Of a stretch of 16,055 nucleotides of DNA, positions 5,976-12,410 are shown piece after piece. Below the pieces are notes generated by a model that saw only the letters and a list, made by a program, of their open reading frames with translations, did no database searches and was not told where the DNA came from. Position 1 is the first letter of the stretch; each line of letters opens with the position of its first letter. Source of the DNA: CBIHON01 sp966211965 (GTDB lineage: Bacteria; Pseudomonadota; Gammaproteobacteria; Burkholderiales; Burkholderiaceae_D); the NCBI GenBank assembly GCA_966211965.1, contig CBIHON010000072.1, positions 1 through 16,055 of the forward strand, given 5' to 3'. A program made the translations under genes and the position numbers.

Positions 5976-7394
5976 TCAGTGTTCTTTCCTTGCTTCCGCG
6001 GCGGGCTTGTCGCGCATGGCCGTGGCCGTTCCGCCGCTGCCATTGATCGCCGTCTGCAAATCGGTGTCGGCAAGCCAGTAATCACGCTGTGCTTCGATGG
6101 CGGCGTTGACGCTGCTGATCTGGTCGCGCGCATCCGCCAATAGCTCGAAGACGCCGGTCAGCATGCCGTTGTAGCGCAGCAGGACTTCGTCGGAGATTTT
6201 CTTGCGTAGCGGGACGACCTCGTCGCGATAGTGCCGGGCCAGGTCGTAGCTGGTGCGATAGGCTGAATAGGCTTCCCGCACTTCCGAACGGGCGCGGATG
6301 GCGGTGTCGGCCGTGCGGTGCAACGCTTGCTCATAGAGGGCTTGTGCCTTGGCCGTGCGCGCGCCGCCCCAATCGAAGATGGGCAGTTCCAGCGATATTT
6401 CATAGCCGTTGGCGCGCGGCTTGCCGGTCTCGCTCTTGTTGGCGTAGCCGGCATCGAGCACATTGAGGAAGCCGGCAGCCTTGCTCAAGCCCAATGCGCG
6501 GGCCGTGGCCTCTGTGTCGCGCTTGGCCATCTGGACGTCCAGGCGCTGCCGCATCGCCTGCGCCTCCATGTCGGCCATCTCGGCAGCGGCCGGCGGCAAA
6601 TCGGGCAAGCGATCCGGCAGCCGATATGCGGTCTGCTCACCCCATAATCCCAGCAATCGCGTGAGCTGTTCGCGTGCAGCAAGCGCATTGTGGCGGGCAC
6701 GGGCGACCTGCGCGACGGCTTCGGCATAGAACGCCTGTTCCCGCGCCTGATCGAGCTTGCTCCAGTTTCCAGCCTGAAGCATGCGCCTGGCCAGTTCGGC
6801 GCTCGCTGCAGCGGCGCTGCCGACTTGCTCCATGTATTGCGCGGTTTGGGCGGCGGCGACCGCCTGGAAATAAGCCTTTCTGGTTCCCGCTGCAAGCTGG
6901 ACTGCTTGCGATGCGGCTTGCAATTTGGCTTGTTCGAACCGGCCTTGTTCGATCCCGCTGCGGATGGGAAGCGTCAAAAGGCCAGCCAGGTCGAATGTGA
7001 TGCTGCGGTCGATTTCTACGTCCTCGCCGCCGCGCAAATGCGTAAAGCTGAATCCGGGATTACGCATCCTGCCCGCCTGCACCAGGTCTGCCTCGGCGAT
7101 GCCAAGCTCTGCCAATGAAGCCTGCAGTGCGCGATTATTCATCAACGCGATCCGCACCGCCGCATCCGGCGTCAAGGGGCTGGCGGTGAGCTGCGTGATC
7201 GTGCTCTGGACTGAAGCCATATCGGCGGCCGCGCTTGTGCGCTGAATCGCCTGCCCGGTACGCTCACTGGTCGTGACGGAGACGGCATCCATTCCGCCGT
7301 CTGCGGAAAACGTCGCGCAGCCGGCGAGAAAAAGCACAGACACGGCAGCTGCCATGCGCGACAGCCGGCCTGCCGAACGAGAAGGGGGATGCAT
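5976..7394 (-). CDS. outer-membrane efflux lipoprotein, TolC/CusC-like
   Basis: 472 aa, the usual size for the family. A lipoprotein signal (VLFLAGC, lipidated Cys26) is followed by the typical OEP pattern: TPDAAVRIALMNNRALQASL, DLVQAGRMRNPGFSF, EISLELPIFDWGGARTAKAQ, then a long helical repeat to RDYWLADTDLQTAINGSGG. Such proteins form the trimeric outer-membrane channel of RND or similar exporters. In this cluster the channel would serve copper export, but no RND pump or membrane-fusion protein is in the window, so its partner is elsewhere or the protein acts otherwise. The start at MHPP has GGAG about 9 nt upstream and lies 2 nt after the stop of the preceding gene; the multicopper oxidase start follows 13 nt after its stop. 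Confidence 0.9.
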   Translation of the reverse strand: MHPPSRSAGRLSRMAAAVSVLFLAGCATFSADGGMDAVSVTTSERTGQAIQRTSAAADMASVQSTITQLTASPLTPDAAVRIALMNNRALQASLAELGIAEADLVQAGRMRNPGFSFTHLRGGEDVEIDRSITFDLAGLLTLPIRSGIEQGRFEQAKLQAASQAVQLAAGTRKAYFQAVAAAQTAQYMEQVGSAAAASAELARRMLQAGNWSKLDQAREQAFYAEAVAQVARARHNALAAREQLTRLLGLWGEQTAYRLPDRLPDLPPAAAEMADMEAQAMRQRLDVQMAKRDTEATARALGLSKAAGFLNVLDAGYANKSETGKPRANGYEISLELPIFDWGGARTAKAQALYEQALHRTADTAIRARSEVREAYSAYRTSYDLARHYRDEVVPLRKKISDEVLLRYNGMLTGVFELLADARDQISSVNAAIEAQRDYWLADTDLQTAINGSGGTATAMRDKPAAEARKEH

Positions 7395-7396
7395 GC

Positions 7397-7702
7397 TCAC
7401 TTCTCCTTTCCAAGCTGAGGCGCGTGGCTTGCGGACCGGTTGCCAGGCATGGTATCCGCCCCATTCTTGAGGTGGCCGGCATGGCCGCCCAAGGCTTGCA
7501 TCTGCGCATTCGCCTGCCGCCATGCCTGGTCCGGCGCGCCGCCTTCTTCCTTGGCCGGCCGGTAATCACGGAACGCGGATTGATAGACCAGCGCCGGAAC
7601 CTTGGCGTTCGGATCGTCCGGGGACGAATTCCGTTCCTGGGCATTTACTGCAAATGAAAACATCGCCAGCATGGCAGCGGCGATCCAGTGTGCAAGTGAC
7701 AT
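7397..7702 (-). CDS. small exported protein of the copper cluster, unknown function
   Basis: 101 aa. It has a clear Sec signal peptide (MSLAHWIAAAMLAMFSFAVN then AQ) and a short hydrophilic mature part with the segment VPALVYQSAFRDYRPAKEEG followed by a Gln/Ala-rich helix and His/Met residues (GGHAGHLKNGADTM). I do not recognise a named family, though small proteins with a YQSAFxDYRP-like segment seem to recur next to TolC-type genes in copper clusters (memory, unchecked). GAGGA precedes the ATG by about 5 nt. It is tightly coupled to the efflux gene, whose ATG begins 2 nt after this stop (GTGAGCATG). Confidence 0.78.
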   Translation of the reverse strand: MSLAHWIAAAMLAMFSFAVNAQERNSSPDDPNAKVPALVYQSAFRDYRPAKEEGGAPDQAWRQANAQMQALGGHAGHLKNGADTMPGNRSASHAPQLGKEK

Positions 7703-7726
7703 GATTTCCTCGACATCGATGAAACA

Positions 7727-7744
7727 TGCGTGCGCAGGCACGCA
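7727..7744 (-). other. stem-loop between first and second copper-cluster genes
   Basis: TGCGTGC and GCACGCA form a perfect 7-bp stem with a 4-nt loop in the 98-nt gap between two genes of one operon. No U-run follows, so it is more likely an mRNA-processing or stability hairpin than a terminator; it may also be chance in GC-rich DNA. Confidence 0.35.
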
Positions 7745-7800
7745 ACTGACGTGAAAGTCTGGTCGGCGTCAAAACGGCCGCCCGGGCTCACGCGCTTCAA

Positions 7801-8232
7801 TCAAGCGGAAATGCTGCGAGGAGGACGTTCAAGGCCGGCTGGTATGTAGCCGGTGACAAGAGCGGGAGGAGAAAGAGCCACTGGTTCGGAACTGGCATGT
7901 ACGGCTATCGAGGCAAAACCGGAAGGGATGACCGCAGTGCCGATACAACATGCGGCGCAAGCGCTGCAGGAAGAAGGCCCGTGCTTGCCGTGGCTGGCGG
8001 GGCCGTGGCCGGACACGTCACCGGCCGCATGATCCACTGTGGCCGCAACATGGTGATGGTGGTGATGCTGCTCCATCGCCTCGCCATGGGAATGCCCCGC
8101 ATGCGCGGAAACGGCAGACCAGGGAGCCTGGTGCATGGAACCGCAGGACCACTTGCCCACTGCGGCAATTCCCTGCAGCGGGATCGCCATGACGAGCAGC
8201 CACAACATGTATATTTTGAAAACGCGATTCAT
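7801..8232 (-). CDS. His/Cys-rich exported protein heading the copper cluster
   Basis: 143 aa. The N-terminal signal sequence (YMLWLLVMAIPLQGIAAVG) is followed by a His-rich region containing six consecutive histidines (residues 56-61) and many single His residues (HAGHSHG, DHAAGDVSGHGPASHGKHG), then a Cys cluster CSACAACC (Cys89, 92, 95, 96) and a hydrophobic, Pro-containing tail. This resembles the short exported proteins of the DUF2946 kind that head copper-resistance operons in Burkholderiales; that match is from memory and uncertain. The likely role is metal binding or buffering in the periplasm or membrane. No good ribosome-binding site precedes the ATG (only an A-rich stretch). It is the first gene of the cluster. 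Confidence 0.78.
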   Translation of the reverse strand: MNRVFKIYMLWLLVMAIPLQGIAAVGKWSCGSMHQAPWSAVSAHAGHSHGEAMEQHHHHHHVAATVDHAAGDVSGHGPASHGKHGPSSCSACAACCIGTAVIPSGFASIAVHASSEPVALSPPALVTGYIPAGLERPPRSISA

Positions 8233-8275
8233 TTTTTCAGTTTAGCACGCAGACGCATTCGGCAAATCATAACGC

Positions 8276-8291
8276 GGCTCGCAAGTGAGCC
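8276..8291 (-). promoter_or_regulatory. inverted repeat upstream of the copper cluster, possible operator
   Basis: GGCTC and GAGCC flank a 6-nt spacer, about 45-60 bp upstream of the first gene. A TATGAT-like -10 lies just downstream on the - strand (about 8267-8272). This would suit a regulator site, but no matching regulator gene is in the window and the arms are only 5 bp. Confidence 0.3.
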
Positions 8292-8396
8292 TCCGTGCCT
8301 CTATTAAGTTCCCGACCGCTATCCTGCGTCTGCACAACGAAGTCCCTCCTCTGCTCGCCCGGCGGCAGCACAAGGCGGGATTCGACGCGAGCCGGG

Positions 8397-9299
8397 TCAC
8401 GCCCGGTCCTTCATATGGGTCGGCTTGATGCTCTCGATCGTATAGGCATTCCCCGGATAGGTGCGATTCAAGGTATTCGCGATCAGCTTCGGATGGCGTT
8501 CGATATTGAACACGCGCTTGACATGCTTGCGCAGCCACAACGTGCCCTCGATCAATCCGCAAAACCACGCAGGCGGCTTGCTGTAGCCGAATGCGCGCCG
8601 CAGTTTTTCATCGATCAGCGCGCATACCGCAGGTTCCACCAGGCCCTTGAGCGGCCATGGAAACCAGCCGACGAAGATCGCGACCGTGGCGTCGGCGACC
8701 TTGCGGTTACTCTCGGCATACACCAGATTTTTGGCCTCGTAGGCGTCGACCCATTGCTGGAACGCGCTCCATGTTGGAGGAACATCCTGTATTCCCATGC
8801 GCTCGCCGATGTTCCGGAAAAACGTAAACCATGCCAACTCTTCGTGCGGCGTCAGCGGGCGGTAACCATGCCGCGCCAGCCAATTGATCGGATAGGACAC
8901 GAAGGTGGAAAGCACGAACAGAAAGTCGTCGTTCGGAATGCGGAAGTTGCCGTGGATCTGATTCATCCGGGCGATGGCGCGCCGGCCGAATTCACTGTCG
9001 TAACCATCTTCCATGAAGTGAGAGATCAGCAGCCGCGTATCGTCGTAACGCTTCTGGCCGAACTTGCGGAATTCGCCGGTGGCGTCCAGCAGGCGCGACA
9101 CGGTGACGCTGCCGTAGGTATGGAACAGCGCCAGTTCCAGGCAACGTGAAATATCGAAGGGGAACTCGTAACAGGCCAGCAAATGCACGATGCGCTGGCA
9201 ATCGCGCTCGGCATCCAGCGCTGCGATTTCGGTGCGGATCGCGGGATTGCGGAACAAACCCCAGCGCTTGCCGTAGACGGCAGGATAAGGTATAGCCAT
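8397..9299 (-). CDS. DUF2236 / MpaB-type oxygenase domain protein
   Basis: 300 aa, the usual length for single-domain members. Family-typical features are the start VYGKRWGLFRNPAIRTEIAA, the FHTYGSVTVSRLLDATGEF segment, RYDDTRLLISHFMEDGYDS, and NDDFLFVLSTFVSYPINWLA. MpaB and the rubber oxygenase Lcp share this haem-containing fold and oxidise hydrophobic substrates; the substrate here is unknown. There is no signal peptide. A near-amphipathic hydrophobic stretch (VAIFVGWFPWPLKGLVEPAV) may contact the membrane. The start has only a weak GAAGA site. It is transcribed divergently from a TetR-family regulator 149 bp away, the usual arrangement for a regulated oxygenase. It is not part of the copper cluster, although in the same direction and 164 bp upstream of it. 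Confidence 0.82.
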   Translation of the reverse strand: MAIPYPAVYGKRWGLFRNPAIRTEIAALDAERDCQRIVHLLACYEFPFDISRCLELALFHTYGSVTVSRLLDATGEFRKFGQKRYDDTRLLISHFMEDGYDSEFGRRAIARMNQIHGNFRIPNDDFLFVLSTFVSYPINWLARHGYRPLTPHEELAWFTFFRNIGERMGIQDVPPTWSAFQQWVDAYEAKNLVYAESNRKVADATVAIFVGWFPWPLKGLVEPAVCALIDEKLRRAFGYSKPPAWFCGLIEGTLWLRKHVKRVFNIERHPKLIANTLNRTYPGNAYTIESIKPTHMKDRA

Positions 9300-9385
9300 G
9301 AGTGATCTTCGGGTGGATTGATTTGCGCTCAGGGGGGCCGGCGCAAGAGGGTTAGGAGATTAAATACCGAAAAGCAATGAAGTCC

Positions 9386-9414
9386 TTGCAGTTTTCCATA
9401 TCCGGCCCTAGATT
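9386..9414 (+). promoter_or_regulatory. probable promoter of the TetR-family gene
   Basis: TTGCAG (9386-9391) and TAGATT (9409-9414) are spaced by exactly 17 nt. Transcription would start near 9421, which puts the upstream ATG at 9377 before the promoter and supports the start at 9449. Just after the -10, CGA-TCAT-TCG (about 9423-9432) is a small inverted repeat that could belong to an operator. Confidence 0.5.
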
Positions 9415-9448
9415 AGCAGAAACGATCATTCGGTACACGAGTCCAGCC

Positions 9449-10012
9449 ATGCCCCCAGCAGTTCTTTCGCGCGATGAAGTCATCGGTCGCATACTCGCAG
9501 TTTTTCGTCAATACGGCTACGAAGGCGCCAGCCTGGCCCGCCTGTCGGAAGCTACCGGCCTGGGACGGTCGAGCCTGTACCACCATTTCCCGAACGGCAA
9601 GGAAGACATGGCGAACGAGGCGATGACGGCGGTGGGTGCATGGCTGCGCGACAATCTGCTTTCCACGCTGGCCGGTACGGAACCGCCCAAAAAGCGGCTG
9701 CGGCGCTTTGCCAACCGGCTATCCGACTTTTATCAGGGTGGAGAGAAGACCTGCCTGATGGATGTTTTTACGATAGGCGAAGCAGGGACGCTGTTTCAGA
9801 AGCATTTATGCCAGCGCCTGCAATTGATGATCAACACCATCGGCGAGGTGGTCGAAGAAGCTGGCGTGGATCGCACCGAAGCTTTGCGGCGGGCCGAGAA
9901 TGCGGTGATTTCCTGGGAAGGCGCACTGGTTGTTTCACGTGCGCTGGGAAGCACGGCGCCGTTTTTGCGGGTAACCAAGGAATTGCCGGATCGCTTGCTT
10001 CAGGGCGATTGA
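9449..10012 (+). CDS. TetR/AcrR-family transcriptional regulator
   Basis: 187 aa, a normal length for the family. The N-terminal HTH reads VIGRILAVFRQYGYEGASLA, then RLSEATGLGRSSLYHHFPNG KEDM, the classic TetR signature ending in the YHHFPNGKE motif. The C-terminal ligand-binding half (about residues 60-187) includes RLRRFANRLSDFYQGGEKTCLMDVF, similar to LmrA/YxaF-like members. It probably represses the divergent DUF2236 oxygenase and itself. The start at 9449 is favoured over the ATG at 9377 because the predicted promoter lies between them and the longer N-terminus (MKSLQFSISGPRLAET) has no family similarity. Confidence 0.88.
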   Translation: MPPAVLSRDEVIGRILAVFRQYGYEGASLARLSEATGLGRSSLYHHFPNGKEDMANEAMTAVGAWLRDNLLSTLAGTEPPKKRLRRFANRLSDFYQGGEKTCLMDVFTIGEAGTLFQKHLCQRLQLMINTIGEVVEEAGVDRTEALRRAENAVISWEGALVVSRALGSTAPFLRVTKELPDRLLQGD

Positions 10013-10080
10013 GCGGCAACAAGTTCACTGCGCTCTGTCCGGTTACGCCCCCCTACTGCAGCCCCTATCCATTGCAAATC

Positions 10081-10209
10081 CTAGCCGACCCCGTCCACTT
10101 TCATCCTCAGGATGGCTTTGGCCTTGTCCGCGAGATTCTCGCCGCTGTAAGCGCCCGCGGCCAGGGTCTTGGCGACCGGCGACAAGATGTCATCATTCAT
10201 TAAAAACAT
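10081..10209 (-). CDS. possible 42-aa small protein
   Basis: A short frame beginning MFLMNDDILSPVAKTLAAGA and ending RMKVDGVG, with GGAG 7 nt before the first ATG. The composition (acidic start, Ala-rich helix, Lys-rich end) is protein-like, but no family is recognised. It is convergent with the TetR gene and followed upstream by the MITE-like repeat. It could be a real small protein, a remnant of a larger gene broken by rearrangement, or chance. Confidence 0.35.
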   Translation of the reverse strand: MFLMNDDILSPVAKTLAAGAYSGENLADKAKAILRMKVDGVG

Positions 10210-10294
10210 CGAATCGCTCCGGTAAACGCCTGCAATACAGCTTGCCCTGGCAGGGAGTTCTCAAAGCGGAGAACCTGCACGTGACCGGCGCCGC

Positions 10295-10415
10295 TAGAGC
10301 ATTTTTAGCCTGACCGTGCGGAGTCAAGGTCAGGCCGAGGAGCGGACGCGTACAGACGTACGTCGAGCACCGGAGGCCTGGGATTGGCCCGTACGGTCAG
10401 GCTAAAAATGCTCTA
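10295..10415. mobile_element. MITE-like element, 121 bp with 23-bp perfect terminal inverted repeats
   Basis: Positions 10295-10317 (TAGAGCATTTTTAGCCTGAC then CGT) and 10393-10415 are perfect reverse complements. The 75-bp interior is GC-rich, non-coding, and has a further hairpin (GACGCGTAC-AGAC-GTACGTC around 10343-10364). The outermost bases are TA on both sides, which would agree with the TA target duplication of IS630/mariner-type elements, though a TA inside the repeat itself looks the same. It could instead be a long bidirectional terminator or REP-like repeat, but 23 perfect bases so far apart favour a mobile origin. Confidence 0.6.
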
Positions 10416-10541
10416 ACAGGGATCAACGTAAAAAATCAACGTAAAATCGGAACCGGCAATGAGCTCGGAAATATCATTGTCCGACACAAGATCGTCTACG
10501 GTGCCGAGCAACTGTTCAGTAGGGAAACTCATGTGTGTCAT
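10413..10541 (-). CDS. possible 42-aa small protein ending at the MITE-like repeat
   Basis: A frame beginning MTHMSFPTEQLLGTVDDLVS and ending AGSDFTLIFYVDPC; its TAG lies in the first bases of the MITE-like repeat. The sequence is acidic and protein-like, yet the ribosome-binding site is poor and the start lies against the hairpin at 10541-10582. It may be the leftover of a longer gene. Removing the element and one TA copy would still give TAG, so the repeat need not have created the stop. No family recognised. Confidence 0.25.
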   Translation of the reverse strand: MTHMSFPTEQLLGTVDDLVSDNDISELIAGSDFTLIFYVDPC

Positions 10542-10582
10542 TCGCGCCCCGGTCATTCCGAATAGCGTGACCGGAGCGCGAA
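10541..10582 (-). terminator. long hairpin after the emfourin-like gene, possible terminator
   Basis: Two 15-bp arms (10541-10555 and 10568-10582) with a 12-nt loop pair completely on the - transcript if one G-U pair is allowed. It lies 38 nt after the stop of the inhibitor gene, where the transcript should end. There is no following U-run, so it would be an atypical terminator, an mRNA 3'-end stabiliser or a REP-like palindrome. Confidence 0.45.
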
Positions 10583-10619
10583 GGCATGTTAAATGCTGAT
10601 TCGATAGGCCAATGACTTG

Positions 10620-10964
10620 CTAGTCCGGCGCATCCCCTTGGCCTCTTCCCGCACGAGCGTCCTTTGCTTTCGCCTGCAAAAAAATACGCAATTGCCGAAG
10701 GTTGGGATCCTCCGCGAGGTCCGTCCATTCCACAGTATGCCGCTGTTTTCCTTGCTCGATAGTGATCGTGTACTGAAAATAGTCGGCAGCGCCCGGAGGG
10801 GGAGGATTTATTTTTGACGGAAGCGCAAAGAAATTTGCGGCATCGACCAGACGTTTCAACTCGGCCGCGTCGGTCTTGGAGAGTTGATCGCTGTCGATGA
10901 TGACTGGTTTGGCGAGGCCCGGCAGATAAGCAACACCGCCGCCAACCGAGAAGTGAACACGCAT
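10620..10964 (-). CDS. emfourin-like inhibitor of an M4 metalloprotease
   Basis: 114 aa with the features of emfourin, the protein inhibitor of protealysin: a short N-terminal strand (MRVHFSVGGGVAYLPGLAKP), a helix (TDAAELKRLVDAANFFALPS), a Pro-rich loop (NPPPPGAADYFQYTITIEQG), and a WTDLAEDPNLRQLRIFLQAK C-terminus. No signal peptide in this form. It lies directly downstream of an M4 protease gene, the known arrangement of protealysin and its inhibitor, and presumably blocks that enzyme inside the cell. The start at 10964 has GGGGAA 7 nt upstream. The frame remains open up to an ATG at 11111, one base after the protease stop; that longer form would add 49 residues containing a hydrophobic stretch, which emfourin does not have. 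Confidence 0.82.
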   Translation of the reverse strand: MRVHFSVGGGVAYLPGLAKPVIIDSDQLSKTDAAELKRLVDAANFFALPSKINPPPPGAADYFQYTITIEQGKQRHTVEWTDLAEDPNLRQLRIFLQAKAKDARAGRGQGDAPD

Positions 10965-11112
10965 GGCACATTCCCCAATAACACTGACAGCATAGGCATT
11001 ATGCAGCCATAGGTAAAGCAGACCAATGACGGCCTGCCGCAGTATCTGTCTCGTCAATATGCCTCTGGTACGGAACACGGCAAGCACGTCGTACCCGCGA
11101 GACGATCTCATC

Positions 11113-12216
11113 TCACGCCGCCTCTAATATCGGCTCCAGCGATTCAACTTCGATCCCGACACTCTTCCAGCCCTTACGCACCGCGCCCTGCTCCGCGCTT
11201 CCCACGCCGAAAAGCCGGCCGGCGTTGATGGACGTGAGCATGGCAAATTGCCGGAACCCACTGTTGGAATTAAGCCGCGGGTCCCGCAGCGTCTCGTACC
11301 AAATCCGGCCCGCCTTCTCCCAGGCATGGCCGCCGAGTTCAGTGGCGACGAGAAAGAAGGCGTGGTTCGGAATGCCGGAGTTGGTGTGCACGCCGCCGTT
11401 GTCCTCGAATGTATTCACGAAGTCCTTCATGTGCGCCGGCTGGGGATCCTTGCCGAGCACTTTGTCATTGAACGCGGTGCCGGGAGCCTTCATCGAGCGC
11501 AGTGCGGCGCCTTGGACCTTGTCCGTAAACAGTCCGGCGCCGATCAGCCAGTCAGCCTGATCGGCCGTCTGTTTGAGGACGTATTGCTTGATGAGCGAAC
11601 CAAATACATCCGATATCGACTCGTTGAGTGCGCCGGATTGAAAATAGTATGCGAGCTCTGCCTCGACTTGCGTCACGCCATGCGTCAATTCATGACCGAT
11701 GACATCGAGCGAGATGGTAAAGCGATTGAACAGATCGCCATCGCCGTCGCCGAACGACATGCGCTCTCCATCCCAGAAGGCATTGTCGTAATCCTGGCGG
11801 AAGTGCACTGTGGCATCCAACGGCATGCCTTTGTCGTCGATCGAATTCCGGCCGCAGATTTTCTCGAAAAAGTCGAACGTGGCGCCCAAACCGTCATACG
11901 CTTCGTCAACGGCCTTATCGCCAGTCGGTGGAGCGCCTTCCGCGCGTACCAGTTCCCCGGGCTGATTGTTGGTATGGTTGGCGTTGTAAATCGTACGGCG
12001 TTTTTGTGCTTCCGCGTGCACTCTTGCTCGCAGGTGGGCGACCGCTGGCGCCGGCCCGCGCATACTGGTTCGTAACGTCCTGAATGTATTGTCGGCTCCC
12101 AAGGTATGCATCACCGCTGTGCGTTGCTGCGGCGTACCGTTCTGTGCGACCGAGCGAAGAATATGCGGTGGCAGGATGCAAAATATGGAGTGACGGTGAG
12201 AGGCTGTTTGGCACAT
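11113..12216 (-). CDS. M4-family (protealysin/thermolysin-like) zinc metalloprotease
   Basis: 367 aa. The short propeptide contains FCILPPHILRSVAQNG (residues 12-27), the type of precursor found in protealysin-like enzymes rather than the long thermolysin one, and no Sec signal is evident. Catalytic residues: HELTH (175-179; zinc His175 and His179, Glu176), the third zinc ligand Glu199 in GALNESISD, and the transition-state His277 in NGGVHTNSGIPNHA. The mature part would run from about residue 50. AGGAG lies 7 nt before the ATG. The next gene downstream encodes a likely emfourin-type inhibitor, consistent with a protease that is made in the cell and kept in check there. Known protealysins cleave actin and act in host-cell invasion; that role cannot be inferred here. 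Confidence 0.93.
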   Translation of the reverse strand: MCQTASHRHSIFCILPPHILRSVAQNGTPQQRTAVMHTLGADNTFRTLRTSMRGPAPAVAHLRARVHAEAQKRRTIYNANHTNNQPGELVRAEGAPPTGDKAVDEAYDGLGATFDFFEKICGRNSIDDKGMPLDATVHFRQDYDNAFWDGERMSFGDGDGDLFNRFTISLDVIGHELTHGVTQVEAELAYYFQSGALNESISDVFGSLIKQYVLKQTADQADWLIGAGLFTDKVQGAALRSMKAPGTAFNDKVLGKDPQPAHMKDFVNTFEDNGGVHTNSGIPNHAFFLVATELGGHAWEKAGRIWYETLRDPRLNSNSGFRQFAMLTSINAGRLFGVGSAEQGAVRKGWKSVGIEVESLEPILEAA

Positions 12217-12256
12217 GATATATCTCCTTGGTCAAAAGGGTGAGTCTTGCAAATAC

Positions 12257-12266
12257 CTTGCAAGGC
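12257..12266. promoter_or_regulatory. palindrome in the M4 protease leader
   Basis: CCTTGCAAGG is a perfect 10-bp palindrome about 40 bp upstream of the protease start, preceded by a related half CTTGCAA (12246-12252). This pair of TTGCAA cores, 11 bp apart, in an AT-rich leader could be a regulator site. Nothing else in the 194-bp gap was identified. Confidence 0.3.
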
Positions 12267-12410
12267 TTATTGAAAATTACAATTAAATTTTGGATTCGAT
12301 AAAAGACTTCGGCAAAACGATTGATGCCAATCATGGCACCGCAATAGTTTGTCGGATGGCGGTTGAATCGCTTCGATAAAACGCATGCAGCACAGCGTGT
12401 CTTGGCTATG

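Noticed and set aside
8295..9149. 284-aa open frame on the + strand
   Set aside because: Antisense to the DUF2236 oxygenase, whose family signature is clear.
10516..10971. 151-aa open frame on the - strand
   Set aside because: Overlaps the emfourin-like gene in another frame; Cys/Arg/Ser-rich shadow without domain signs.
11248..12075. 275-aa open frame on the + strand
   Set aside because: Antisense to the M4 protease with its complete zinc-binding motif.
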